Positions 26,287-37,938 of a stretch of 64,000 bases of DNA are shown piece after piece. This DNA comes from Siphonodentalium dalli. Its lineage: Eukaryota; Mollusca; Scaphopoda; Gadilida; Siphonodentaliidae. Every line of letters starts with the position of its first letter. Within the stretch, counting starts at the first letter, position 1. The DNA lies in the NCBI GenBank assembly GCA_032622095.1, contig CP136066.1:7337784-7401783 (forward strand), in the 5' to 3' direction. Made by a program: the position numbers and the translations under genes. Below the pieces are notes generated by a model. That model was not told where the DNA came from. It did not search any database and saw only the letters and a program-made list of their open reading frames with translations.

Positions 26287-26486
26287 CAGCCTGTTCTCGT
26301 GAAAATAAACACAATGCGGGCTTATTTTATAATTGCGGGAAATAAGCCCATATTTACATTATTTGAAAATTCAAATACTCTCCGTCTGTGCATCAGCGCT
26401 GGTAAGTAAAACAGCGCATCATTAAAATGGAACTATTTCAATAAGAAATAATCCCGTATGTGCTTATTTTCACGAGGACAAGCTTG
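26287..26486. mobile_element. Short TIR element (MITE), 200 bp
   Basis: Inverted ends about 40 bp long: left CTGTTCTCGTGAAAATAA, right TTATTTTCACGAGGACAAG. Another right end of this family is at 27316-27356, and related sequence (AAATAAGCCCATATT) occurs near 41070 and 59590. Confidence 0.75.
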
Positions 26487-26559
26487 AAAATAACACGAAC
26501 AAACCAACTCACGAATTACCAGATCTGAAAAATGTATTGTCGTAACCTGCGCCGTCAAC

Positions 26560-27356
26560 GGAATAATTAGTATAAGTCAAATATGGGCTTATTTCAGATT
26601 CAGATAAGTCCAATATGAAGCTATGTGTCTATTTAAATCCAATGTGAACCGATGTGAATATATATGTCCGATATGAAAATATATAAATATTTAGGTAAAA
26701 TATCAACATATGTGAATATGTATGCATGTACAATGTGAACCAAACTGAATATATAGGTCCAATGTTAACCTCTATGTGAATATTAAGCCGAATATGGACC
26801 TATTTACACAAGGATAATGTTGGTATGAACCTATGTGAATATATAGGTCAGATATGAATCTATGTCAATATTTATGTCAAATATGAACATATTTGTATTG
26901 GAATATGTTGATATGAATATTTAGGTCCAATATTTGCATGAGGATATGTTGACTTGTTCTCTATCTGCAGGTATTTTACAATACCAAACCTGACTGAACT
27001 GCAGCTAGTATTAATGGCAAATCACAAAATTCTGTGAACATATGTTCATATTGCAACATATCCTCGTGCACATAGGTGCATATTTCATCTAGATGTTCAC
27101 ATAGGTCCACATTGGACTAATTTGATTATGAAATAAGCCCATGGGGACCTTATACCCGTTATTCCGTGCAATGGCGCGGTCCGCAGTGAAACTACATTAT
27201 AAAGAGCGTAAATGGTGTCGATGAAAACAGGTAGATCCACTAATGCCAATATGGGAATAGTTCCATATTCGACTGTTTGAAAATGCCAATATGAGCTTAT
27301 TTTGCTCAATAAAATAAGCCCGTTATGTGCTTATTTCCACGAGAACAAGCTGCGTA
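26560..27356. repeat. Degenerate AATATGAACCTATGTGAATA repeats and MITE arm
   Basis: About fifteen diverged copies of a 35-40-bp unit built on GTCCAATATGAACCTATGTG to 26960, then inverted pieces (ACATAGGTCCACATTGGAC near 27098) and a MITE end at 27316-27356. Probably the decayed interior of a larger copy of the 26287 family. Confidence 0.6.
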
Positions 27357-27471
27357 TTGTAGGTTGTTTGATTCTGAAATAAGCCCGATATATTCCCGTT
27401 ATTCCCTTTTAAAGAGCGTACATCTGGTAAGTCATGAGTTGGTTTATTCGTGTTATTTCCGCTCATAACTG

Positions 27472-28520
27472 TTGATTGATTGAGGGTATAACATCGTTTT
27501 AGTCGTTGTGCCATATCACGGCCAATAACAGAATCAGGTATAAAACAATGATGGTAGCGAAGCAACTGTGTATATAAATAAGACAGCGGGTTAGACTAAA
27601 ACAACGAGATGTGTACAAATAAATGCACCCAAGAGGAAATATTAGCAAGGCTGCACGGCGAACTATGTATACTAGTTGCTGACATCAAATTATGCATTGA
27701 CAAGGTATTTATAATATTTGATGAATCGCGCATGAACCTTTATCAGTGACTCAAGCAGACGGTCACCCCGAATATTCATATAAAGTTGTTGATGACAAGA
27801 TGAGGCATGTGGTCTGTAGGGTCTGCCAACGGATTTAGTCATACAGAGAGTAAATTCCAAGATGGCCGCTGTTTTTCAACGTACTTCGGTCAAAATGTCA
27901 TCATTCATCCAACCAACAGCTTCAATCCAAAAAAACAAAAACAAAACCGTTTTATGTCTTTTAAAGTTAATCGTATCTCATCAAGCCTGTCGTCAAACTA
28001 TGAAAGAGAGTCGAATCGTTGTGATTGTGGTGATTTATGTTTGGAAACAACATGATCGACATGATTATTATGTGTTGTAGTAACTGGCTCAATTTGAGTA
28101 CAATAATTTGGAATTGTTGAAACTCTGATAGACGTTTCCATGGCCCGTGACACATATTTAGGAACCGAAGTGATGCTTGCGATATACGAATGATGTTGGT
28201 CTGAATGTTTTCTGTCTGTGTGCTGGCATCAGCACACTTTTTGTAGAAACCCCAGCAAAGTATGTGATTGATTTAATTGATGGCCAAGCACCAACTATTT
28301 TCTTTGCATCGAAAAAGGATACATATATAATTCAAAATTCCACACGGGACAATAACGATTCTTGTCAGCATGTGAACCTTGACATTTATAGTTTTGTTAT
28401 TGTGCAATTCCGTATGGTCATGTCCAGAATCAGAACCGCATGCACATTTGCTTTCTGTGTGTTGGCATACATTCTCATTGACAAAAAAGATCGGTTGTTT
28501 TTTGTTTTACACTGAGCACT
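27472..28520 (-). mobile_element. LINE derivative, copy B: ORF1 C-terminal part and 3' tail, no ORF2
   Basis: Minus-strand relative of copy A: ORF1 knuckle region (28480-28200), a spacer that matches copy A in patches (including CGATTCGACTCTC in place of CGTTTCGACTCTC), the shared block at 27693-27770 and the tail ending ATGTTATACCCTCAATCAATC. No reverse transcriptase sequence between ORF1 and the tail. Confidence 0.65.
28200..28480 (-). pseudogene. LINE ORF1 zinc-knuckle fragment
   Basis: Readable pieces: CQHTESKC, CGSDSGHDHTEL and KCQGSHADKNRYCPVW, the usual order of knuckle remnants in LINE ORF1 proteins, then DAKKIVGAWPS, which aligns with DAKKIVVP in copy A. Two frame changes separate them. 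The sequence upstream (28530 onward) no longer matches the RRM-like part of copy A. Confidence 0.65.
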
Positions 28521-28529
28521 GTTTGAAAT

Positions 28530-28945
28530 TGGTCTTTAGTGTTGACAAAATCTATAATGTCCTGATATACATTGAGTGGAAACCAAATATCATCTTAGCT
28601 ATATTAAGGGTTTGGGTGATTTTCACAACTAATGTACACCTCAGTTGGTTGACTGATCGCATGGTAGCCATACTTGGGAGATGTAACATCGCACTCAATT
28701 GACAACGCCAATAATGTGACTATGACAAAGACGATTATGCGACCAGCAATTGAAATTTCATTCACTTTTGTTCATGAAAAGTCTTTTTCTATCTAATGAA
28801 AGTCATTCTCTTTAGACATTCAAATATGAGTCACACGTTATGTTGTCTAATATATACATGTGACTGCACGCAGTATCATGGCAAATCTGTTTACGACTCT
28901 TTTATTTGGAGCCAGGTGAGGAAACTAAAGTATGTGTCGAATAGT
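28530..28945. repeat. Dispersed repeat, copy 1 (copy 2 at 30440-30915)
   Basis: About 80-85 percent alike by eye with 30440-30915 over stretches such as CAATTGACAACGCC and ACTCTTTTATTTGGAGCCAG. On the minus strand both keep readable segments (ALSIECD, WFPLN, FVNTKDQF or FLNSEDEF). The protein is not recognised and this copy has stops. Confidence 0.6.
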
Positions 28946-29959
28946 ATATTGCACAGGTGAAATTCGATAGAACGTTAATAACACTAATTAAAGGATCATA
29001 TGTTTGGTCACACATCCCCGGAAACTAAGAGGCATGCACACGATTACCTCCCATATTATAGTTTTAGTCGGAATGTCGATGAACATGTAGGCATGTCATA
29101 AGCTGAACAACTCAACTAAAATCTAATAAACTAAAACAAAGTGGAAGATATAAACCATGATGTCACTTGTATAGTTGGCGGGTGTACGCGATCGGTCACT
29201 AAATGCGTGTGCATTAACAGAGCTCGGTTGTGATACTCTGTCCAATCGCAGACACAAAAGGAAAATGACAATATTCCACAAAATTGTAAACGGACAGGCA
29301 CCGCAATAACTTACAGCGAAGTTACCTAAATATGTAGGACAAATAAGCAGGTATCATTTCAAAAATTCGCCTCATCTTGTTACAATAAGAGAACAGTCTT
29401 TCGTACAAAGCAATGTTTATTCCTGTGTGTAAATATCTGGTACTCAAAAGACAAGAAAAAACGATTAAAACCATGTGACACCTCATAAATCATATCATCA
29501 CGCCAATACGTACACCACCAAAGTAGGTTAATCATGGAACCAGAAGTGTAAACGTTATCAGATGTAGAATGCGATGCAGATGTGGTGATCTAAACGGCGA
29601 TAAATACTTATATTTACACACTAAGTGTTGTCATCACTAAATCCAGCATTCTGATTGGTCGGCGCCCACGTGGCTAGTTGCAGTTATTTCTCGGTGAATG
29701 CGTAACGCCTCATAACACCAAGCTAATAACACCATCGATACGTCATTAGGTTTGGAAAGACGAACGCATAATGTTTTGGGCGCATTTGGACTCGCGCAGG
29801 ATTGACTTAATACATCATCGGGTTTCAACATGAAGATAAATTGTTCCTATTAACTTTTGCCAAGGGTGCTATTGGGTATTTTGGGCTGATCTTGTCACGA
29901 TACACTTTTCGATTTAAATATATTTACAAAAGTGGCTTTTTCGCTAAATGTATATAAAT
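28946..29959. other. Nothing recognised
   Basis: AT-rich. The 64-codon frame at 29637-29831 (-) has no support. Confidence 0.4.
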
Positions 29960-30120
29960 ATAAGGATTAACTGTCATGTGGACTATTTTTATGGAGATGT
30001 AACGGTGAGGTAAGTGGACATAACTTGTATATAAAACCCTTCGGGTTTTACACAAGTTATGTCCACTTACCTCACCGTTACATCTCCATAAAAACAGTCC
30101 ACATGACAGTTAATCCTTAT
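29960..30120. mobile_element. Near-perfect 161-bp palindrome
   Basis: Arms of about 79 bp mirror each other from ATAAGGATTAACTGTCATG to its complement, with only a few mismatches and a centre AAAACCC-TTC-GGGTTTT. Flanks are TA-rich, consistent with a TA-target MITE or a recent inverted duplication. Confidence 0.85.
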
Positions 30121-30207
30121 TTAGCATATTTCCCAATCGCCAATGTGTGCGTGTGGATATGCGGTCGAAAATGCACAACACTTCTTTTTGTAATGTGAAC
30201 TATATAC

Positions 30208-30302
30208 ACACGGCACAATCGTTTCGACGATTCTGCGACCAATTCCACGATTCTGCGGCTTGACAACCACGGTGCTGCGGCAATTTAACGATTCTGCGAC
30301 CA
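30208..30302 (+). repeat. Left TIR arm with four phased ACGATTCTGCG motifs
   Basis: ACGATTCTGCG begins at 30227, 30247 and 30288, with the variant ACGGTGCTGCG at 30269. Spacings of 20, 22 and 19 bases are about two helical turns, as expected for a protein binding one face of the DNA. Confidence 0.7.
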
Positions 30303-30439
30303 GGCCGATGCGATAAAAACTAAAAAAAAAAAAAGAATGAATAAATCAAGAAATATGTAGGTATATGTACCATATATTATATTTCTATTAGGTACGGCGA
30401 TCTTCGATTCGATAATCGATAGAGAGTTCAGCACTAGAC

Positions 30440-30915
30440 AGTTAGCACAACAATACACAATCTTTGACACAAATAGACCGGTTGTTCTGGTTTTACACAC
30501 ATCACTGAGTGAAATTCGTCTTCAGAGTTTAGAAAAAATATATAATGTCCTATAAAATTGAGTGGAAACCAAATAATAACATAGCCATACGTCTTTGGGT
30601 GATTTTTCACAACTGATGTTAACCTCAGTTCTGTGATTGATGGCGCTGTGTCCATATTTGCGGGGGTATCATCGCATTCAATTGACAACGCCGATGAGTC
30701 GACTATGACAACGACGATTGTGCGACCAACAATTGAAATTTCATTAACTTGTGCTCACGAGAAGTCGTTTTCTAATGAATGGCACGCTCGCTATAGACAT
30801 GAATACGCATATGAATCACACGACCTCAAGCCTACGAGATTAAGACTCTTTTATTTGGAGCCAGCTGAGGAAAATAAAGTAATGTCGAATCGTATATTGC
30901 TATACTGTACATGTT
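30440..30915. repeat. Dispersed repeat, copy 2 (copy 1 at 28530-28945)
   Basis: Better preserved copy. On the minus strand the frame is open from about 30760 to 30434 and begins with a hydrophobic stretch (GRTIVVVIVDSSALS) before an acidic, Cys-containing part. On the plus strand 30633-31163 is also open. Neither is a recognised protein. Confidence 0.55.
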
Positions 30916-31112
30916 TAATTTCCATATATGTGCACCACACATTACATGATTTAAATTGCCTTTCCGCCTATCCAACTTTCCTTCCGTCTGTATGTACGCA
31001 GTCGACTCACAATGTCTCGGTATTTTCTTATCGCCAACATGTCTTATTCTCAGTTGCGTTGTGGTATCGATGGTGGAGAATGGTCGCCTTAGAAATTAAC
31101 TCCACACATGAA

Positions 31113-31116
<4 letters not shown>

Positions 31117-31161
<45 letters not shown>
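31117..31161. repeat. (TA)n microsatellite
   Basis: Uninterrupted TA run directly left of the element at 31162. Confidence 0.95.
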
Positions 31162-31165
<4 letters not shown>

Positions 31166-32477
31166 TTATTAACTTCACATGGCGCGGCGCGGACAGTGCG
31201 GCAGTGGCCAGGCACGTCAGGTCTGAAGAATAGGTAAACTGCGATTTTATTTTAATTTTAAATGCACCCTATTATGTAATAATGAATCGACCGATAACTC
31301 CAGTTAGGGTAGCTTGATCTGAATCATAGTTGGTATGACTGTGTATCTACGGGCAAGAACGTACTCTCTGTATTTCGTATCGTTTTACCGCTATAATGCT
31401 TTGCCGTATACAGGGAAAGTTCTAGAGCGAGTTTAGTACAATTTATTTTTACATGAGTTACGGGCATTTTTGACTTAGAATTGAACAATGTTGTCAACAT
31501 GTTTGGTTTGCGGCCGATAACTCTGTTTGGATTTATCGACATGAACAAAAGTTGGTATACGTACGTGTGTATTACCTGGATCGAAATACACGACAAATTT
31601 AAATAAGGGACCGTCGAATCATTTTACACGAGTTATGGCCCTTGTTTTTACTTATAATTCTGCTGATTTTGTTAACATTTCTGATTTCTGACGACGATTT
31701 GGATTATTTGAACTGAACCAAAGTTCACTAGCTATATAAACCAGCCAACATGCCAAGTTCGTCGAATAAGAGTTCCGTCCAATTATTTGTACCTACGTTA
31801 CAACATTTTTCGACATACAATCAGCATTGACATCGGTTTAATTAGCGTGTTAATCTCACCCGCGCACATTTGACATATAGGTCATCGCGCGTCACGTGAT
31901 TATCATATGTATCAGTTTTAGCACATTGGGCTCGGTTTTCATCCCAGTGTGCACGGGATATGCATTTTCTGAACACAATATGGGCATGATTTGATTCTTG
32001 TGTTAACCCTTTATCAGAATCTCACCACACGCAGCTTGAATTTTTGACATATAGGTCATCAAGGGCCACGTGACTATGATATATATATCAGTTTTAGCGC
32101 ATTGGGCTCGGTTTTCGTCACAGTGTGCACGGGATATGCGTTTTCTGAAAACAATTTGGGCGTGATTTGATTCGTATGTTAACCGTTTATCAGAATCTCA
32201 CCACGCGCAGCTCGGATTTTTGACATATAGGTCATCGCTGGTCACGTGATTATCATATATAACAGTTTTAGCGAATTGGGCTCGGTTTTTCATCCCAGTG
32301 TGCACGGGATATGCGTTTTCTGAACACAATTTGGGCGTGATTTGATTCGTGTGTTAACCCTTTATCAGAATCTCACCACACGCAGCTCGGATTTTTGACA
32401 TATAGGTCATCGCTGGTCACGTGATTATCATATATAACAGTTTTAGCGCATTGGGTCGCGCCATGTGAAGTTAATAA

Positions 32478-32481
<4 letters not shown>
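31162..32481. mobile_element. TIR element inserted in a (TA)n tract
   Basis: Ends are inverted copies: GATTATTAACTTCACATGGC at 31164-31183 and its complement at 32460-32479, each abutting a TA run, so the target was TA. The interior contains the 175-bp repeats at 31850-32455. No coding capacity recognised. Confidence 0.75.
31850..32455. repeat. Approximately 175-bp tandem repeat, 3.4 copies
   Basis: Successive GCRCATTGGGCTCGG starts at 31921, 32097, 32271 and 32446. Unit includes GTGCACGGGATATGC and TTTTTGACATATAGGTCATC. The last unit is cut by the element end. Confidence 0.9.
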
Positions 32482-32552
<71 letters not shown>

Positions 32553-32665
32553 CTAGGGAGAAAGAGGGGAGGGGAGGGAGATATGAGGGGAGGGAAAGAG
32601 GAGGAGGGGATGGAGAGAGGGGAGAGAGATGTGAGAGAGATAGGGAGAGAGATATGGAAATGGGG
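32481..32665. repeat. (AT)n tract and purine-only tract
   Basis: AT dinucleotides to about 32547, then a strand almost free of pyrimidines (GGGAGGGAGA-like) to 32665. A purine tract next to alternating AT is a candidate for non-B DNA. Confidence 0.9.
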
Positions 32666-33644
32666 AGGGATAGATAATCTCTAATGTGTTTTTTCAAGCT
32701 GACTTTAAAATGGACAAGGTTAATAAATTATTTTGCAAATAACTGGGACGAATTTGAAATCCACTTTATCACATAATCAGACGGATTAACAAAAATAATA
32801 TTGATTTCCTTACCACAACACAAGAGGAAGTAAAGACACATTCAAGACAAAATAATGTTCCATTTTAAATGTGTTTTTTTTTCACTTTGGCAAAGTTGTA
32901 TATATTGTATCATTAAAAGATCCTAATATTGCATATTTCCTTATATCCACTAATGATGAATATGTGCGTGCTTCCCGGGATACTTGACATCACACCCGCA
33001 ATGACCGCGCGGATTAATAGTAGTTTCGAAAAGCCGCGCATGACACCAACATTAGATATTGGAAATTTTGGTCCCAACTCCTTTGCATTGACGAAATTAG
33101 ATACAAAAACAAAGAGGCAAATTGGGGGACTATATTTTTTCGTCACCAGCCAGAGTGCGCTATTCTGTCGTATACCTTTGCGTGGCGTCTCGGCCGACAC
33201 CGTAAATATATCCATTGTGCATGCATTTTCAGCTTCTTTTAAAGATTTTGATATTTAAAAAAGGGTATAAAGAAAGTTATTAAACTCGTTTTATAAAATG
33301 TTATATCCCAACATTTCGCGTTGGGGATCCTCTATATAAATCATTTATATCATCCGTCCTTAATTACCGCTATATATTTTCCGTGAACGCGGACATGTAT
33401 TTCATGAATATTAAAAAATCATTATATGGAATGCACCTCCAGAACTTTGACACGTAGACTTAAACCGCGGAATGGGGTCTGGGTAATCCAATATGGCCGC
33501 GACTCGGTGATCTCGCTTATTCTAAGATGTGGTGCAGAAAATGATAAAAAATTGGGCGCAATGGATATGAGGGTCATATATTTTGAACGCATCGTAAAGC
33601 ATGACATAGTTACAGAAAGACACACACACTCAGCTTTTATATAG
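32666..33644. other. Nothing recognised
   Basis: The frames at 32929-33258 (+) and 32913-33215 (-) overlap as shadows. No domain identified. Confidence 0.4.
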
Positions 33645-33975
33645 ATATTAGAAGGTGACCCGACTTCGTCCGGGCTTTGACCTTGAATTGTCCATTTTGA
33701 AGGTCAAGGTAAAGTGGGGTCACGATTTGACCAGTCCAAAACACTGCCCGGACAAAAGTACCCGACAAACGTGCCCGTCGAAATCCATCCGGTTTTACCC
33801 GACTTGACCTTGAATTGATCATTTTGAAGGTCAGGTCGGGGTCACGATTTGACCCGTCCAAAACACTCAGTGGACAAAAGTAACCCACTGTATCAAATTT
33901 CGTGAAAATCCCATCAAAATTCTCGATTTGACCTTGAATTGACCCGATTTCAAGGTCAAGGTCACGTCGCACGCA
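33645..33975. repeat. CCCGACTTCGTCCGGGC repeat rich in AGGTCA, copy 1
   Basis: Starts with a hairpin CCCGACTTCGTCCGGGC and contains three diverged 110-130-bp sub-units with TGACCTTGAATTG, GAAGGTCAAGGT and GGTCACGATTTGACC. Copy 2 is at 47370-47710. At least six AGGTCA/TGACCT hexamers, including TCAAGGTCAAGGTCA near 33950. Confidence 0.8.
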
Positions 33976-34800
33976 TATGGCTGTTTCTATAGTCTATATG
34001 AAAGTCTATCGAGTACGAAGTAATGTTACGGCTGAAGATTAGCCGGAATGCGAAAATACAAAATTCGTGTTGTCGATAAATATTTGTACAGTTTTCAAAA
34101 CAATGTATCAAATAAAATTCATACTATATGCATACTAGTCCAACATACTCATTTATAGTCAATAGTCAGTGGTTGGCTTGGGTTTACGACCCGTATCAAC
34201 ATATATTTTTACACGAGCATGTGTGTCACGCTTTGTCCAATCCACTATATTTCTTATGTGACTTGGTCTCTATAGCTTCACGTGTGGGGATCATGCAGTA
34301 AATACACAGTACTGTATTGAATCCAGGACATGTGCATTGTACAACGAAGGCACTGTTCCAAACATTTATTGATGCAGCATACACGGGCTTATACGCATAA
34401 ATAAGCTGTCCGATGACAGTGCAGTGACCGATACATCGTATACAAATGAAAATTACCGTTCAACGAGTCGCCCAATCGTCGTTGTCATGGTCGAAGCGGG
34501 GCGTTGTCAAATAGTTGACACCGTTACTGCATGTCTGTGTATAGTTTAATTGAATATTGCGTCAACGGGGGTACGAATTTGACAAATAATACATTTATGC
34601 TTATCAAAGATTACGTTGGATGTTAATTTCGCACCGTTAATGTCCCCTTGTAGCCCAAGAAATTACTTTTTGCGATCGGTTCGCGGTTTGATCGGATTAT
34701 CCAGACTTGACCGAGCCGATTGTGACTCATTTTATGTATAGATCTCATCTTCGTATGTATTCCGTGAATTAACCTGTTGGACCTGCAAAGTCTAGTCTAC
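33976..34800. other. Nothing recognised
   Basis: No supported gene or repeat. Confidence 0.4.
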
Positions 34801-34891
34801 ACGATGCATGCAAGAAGAAGCCCACTTTTATCGTCCCAATTCAGTAAAAGGCCTCTTTATCTATGTTTGTCATAAAATATCACGTATAATA

Positions 34892-34987
34892 AGGCCGCAG
34901 AATCGTTGAACTGCCGCAGCACCGTGGTTGTCAAGCCGCAGAATCGTGGAATTGGTCGTAGAATCGTCGAAACGATTGTGTCGTGTG
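34892..34987 (-). repeat. Right TIR arm (inverted copy of 30208-30302)
   Basis: Reads CGAAACGATTGTGTCGTGTG at its outer end, the complement of the left arm end. The internal CGCAGAATCGT motifs are retained. Confidence 0.75.
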
Positions 34988-35315
34988 ATATAGTGGTCAA
35001 CGAGAAATGCTGTCATACTCTCTATCGCATTTGGCAGCATATCAGTAATAACGGTTCTCTTCGGCTACCCATCATACATACATGAGCAAACTATATTAAA
35101 TATTCCAAACAACCCAGAAATTCGTGCGTGATAGCAATCGTTTCACTTGATTTATATACGTGCCACCCCTTTGACCAAGAATAATACTATGTTCTATATA
35201 TCAAACCATGTCGCAACGACAGCTCCCAATATGTCACTAAATGTATCTATTTAATTGGACATTTACTTTATATGTTGTTCGTCTATGATTAAATGCCATG
35301 TTTGAAATTTATAAT

Positions 35316-35490
35316 AATGTATACTTCACCGTGTGTGTATTACTGTGGAGATGAGCAATGACTAAGTGCCATTATGATAATGTATACTTCACCGTGTGTA
35401 TATTACTGTGGAGATGAGCAATGACCAAGTGCCATTATGATAATGTATACTTCACCGTGTGTATATTACTGTGGAGATGAGCAATGACTA
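35316..35490. repeat. 64-bp tandem repeat, almost 3 copies
   Basis: AATGTATACTTCACCGTGTG followed by TATTACTGTGGAGATGAGC, repeated with few changes. Confidence 0.9.
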
Positions 35491-35975
35491 AGTTCTATCA
35501 CTTGTGCTCCGATCCCTTTGTGATATAGTTATTTCAATACAATGTTTAATCTAATGTATGCATGCGATGCCTTAATTGCAATACGCTGTTGAGCATCTAC
35601 TCCGGATCCAACTCTAATGCAGAATGTGAAATCCCCAGCATGAACAGCCATTTACTGAATTGTGCATGATGTTTTAACGCACATATACACGGACTTATCT
35701 GTGCAGCACACATTGATTTTAATTGCCTTTCCGCCGATCAACATTTACCTCAGCCTGTACGGCTATTTAGCTACCGACTCACAAAGTGTCGGTATTTTCT
35801 TATCGACAACATAAGTCTTATTCTCAGTTGCGTAGTGGTCTCGATGGCGGGGTGTTCGCTTCAGAAATAACCCCCACTCTTGAGTTGAAACGTAGTTTGC
35901 ATATATATATATATATATATATTAAACTTCAGGAAATAGAAGCACACTCTTATCGTCCCAATTCATTTATAATAT

Positions 35976-36068
35976 GGTGGCTGAATCGTTAAATTGCCCT
36001 CGCACCGTTGTCAAACCACTGAATCGCGAAAGTGGTTGCTGAATCGTCATAACGAGTGTGCCGTGTGA
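35976..36068 (-). repeat. Second, diverged right TIR arm
   Basis: Same layout as 34892-34987 with substitutions (GCTGAATCGT, GAGTGTGCCGTGTG). The sequence before it (TTATCGTCCCAATTCA) also matches the sequence before 34892. Confidence 0.65.
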
Positions 36069-36660
36069 GCTAAGCAATAATGAAAACTACCACAAAGGCT
36101 TATAATTAAGAACGCTCTTTATTATTTACATGTTGTATACCACTTATTGTGACGGACGCATAGATGATGACACTTTTTACATCATAGCTTTTTAGCTAGG
36201 CTGACAAAAACTTGTTATAACTATAGTACTTTCACATCTGTATAGCAAAGTAATCAAAAGTCGATATATGGACATCGAAACCTATAATTGATATCATACA
36301 CAGGTATATGAAATATACGTAATTCGTAATTTGTGGTGTCAATTCAGGCAGGTCATCTTTAAAATAAATGTAGCAAACGCGTCATGTTATTTTATAGTTG
36401 AAATTTAGAACACACTTTTTGGGCAAGGAAAGCTTTCTCTTTATTTATACTCATATTTAAAAATATTTTCTTATACTTTAGAAATTAAACAGAGATGGCT
36501 CATTAGACCTTCCAAAATCTGTTTACGTAATTCGAAGAAGGTATAAGTTAGGCTGAAAAATACAGGACATCTTGATATACCGGCTTTATATGCTCTGAAA
36601 AATACCATGGCCATAGTCATTTTATAGCTGTTTTCAATTTGTCGCATATAAGTGAGAAAA
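36069..36660. other. Nothing recognised
   Basis: AT-rich, no supported feature. Confidence 0.4.
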
Positions 36661-36838
36661 CACGCTCTTTATTTCTACCATACCAAGAAGAGACTAACAC
36701 GAAACGCTCTTTATTTCTACCACATCAATAATAGACTAACCCGAACGCTCTTTATTTCTACCATACCAAGAATAGACTAACCCGAACGCTCTTTATTTCT
36801 ACCATACCAAGAAGAGACTAACACGAAACGCTCTTTTA
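36661..36838. repeat. Approximately 43-bp tandem repeat, 4 copies
   Basis: ACGCTCTTTATTTCTACCAT followed by ACCAAGAAGAGACTAACACG. Confidence 0.9.
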
Positions 36839-37011
36839 TGTCCCACGCTCATGGCTGTTGTTTGTTTTTGTGCACAAACACCGCGTTCATAGTTTTATGT
36901 GTTTATGCCTCCAATGCGTCTTTCTGAGACATAATACCTATATTGCCCGTATACATGTAGTTCAAGTGTTTATCGACCTGGTTCGATATCGGGAACAAAC
37001 CAATAGCGAAC

Positions 37012-37235
37012 ATTATTAGTCATTTTTGGAGCCCAAACTGCCATGTGGCTTTAAGAAAATACTTAAATATTATTGGGTGTTCTTGGAGCCCAAACCGCTA
37101 TGTGGCTTTAAGAAAATATTCGAATATTATTTTATTTTTTTAGACCAAACCGCCCTGTGGCTTTAAAACATATTCGAATACTATTAGGTGTTTTTGGAGC
37201 CCAAACCGCCATGTGCCTTTAAGAAAATATTCGTA
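37012..37235. repeat. Approximately 57-bp tandem repeat, 4 copies
   Basis: GGAGCCCAAACCGCCATGTG followed by GCTTTAAGAAAATATTCG and a variable TATTATT segment. Confidence 0.85.
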
Positions 37236-37520
37236 TGAATATCGATCATATATATGTTCTTAATCGATAGAAATAATTTCTGGTTATACGAATTCCAACA
37301 AATCTTAAAAAACAAGGCAAATTTTCTTGATATGAGATACTTTTTCTTGTTTCAAGATATTGGTTTTACCAAAGAATATTGCGTTTAACAGTGGATGTGC
37401 GGAGATACGAATAACTAAATGTATACAGTACATATGCAAACCACTTAACGAAACAATGCATCGACGACAATAACACACGCCATATGAGAATATACGGATT
37501 ATACAATAAGCGAAGATAAG

Positions 37521-37938
37521 TATATGTGACCCGCCATATCAAATACAATCGTCGACCATAGGTCGCCTCGCATATATAAGAGAATGCATTGGCCTAACAT
37601 TTTTTTACAATTTTAATAAATTTTCTTGTATTCTTTAACAATTTTATAATTTCACCCATACAGAGCCCCAGACAAACATGAGCAGACGACACTCTTCTAT
37701 ATGCTTCTATATATATGTGGGGCTCCCTGCAGGGTAATGGATGTTTTTTTTATTTTATGTCCTAAAAATTGTAAGAAACATTTATTTAAAAAAAATGATA
37801 AAAAATTGTTAGGCCAATGTATTCTCTTATATATGCGAGGCGACCTATGGTCGACTCGCATATATAAGAGAATGCATTGGCACAGGGTATAAAAAATCCC
37901 GACTTACGACTGGATTTGATATGGCGGGTCACATATAT
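37521..37938. mobile_element. TA-flanked TIR element (MITE), about 414 bp
   Basis: Left end TATATGTGACCCGCCATATC and right end GATATGGCGGGTCACATATA are exact complements, flanked by TA. Inside, a second inverted pair (GTCGACCATAGGTCGCCTCG at 37550 and its complement near 37835) plus a direct partial copy at 37856-37883 point to rearrangement within the element. Confidence 0.8.

Larger units (their letters stand above)
30208..36068. mobile_element. Nested TIR element complex with CACACGGCACAATCG ends
   Basis: A 95-bp arm at 30208-30302 recurs inverted at 34892-34987 and, more diverged, at 35976-36068. The span holds copy 2 of the 28.5-kb repeat, the TA-inserted element at 31162-32481 and a repeat shared between 30935-31110 and 35700-35910. 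No transposase is visible, so it is non-autonomous or decayed. Which right arm pairs with the left one is undecided. Confidence 0.55.

Noticed and set aside
30633-31163. 176-codon plus frame
   Set aside because: Lies in a dispersed repeat and ends in the (TA)n tract as alternating Tyr-Ile; no domain.
32465-32697. Frames on both strands over the AT and GA tracts
   Set aside because: Pure low-complexity translation.
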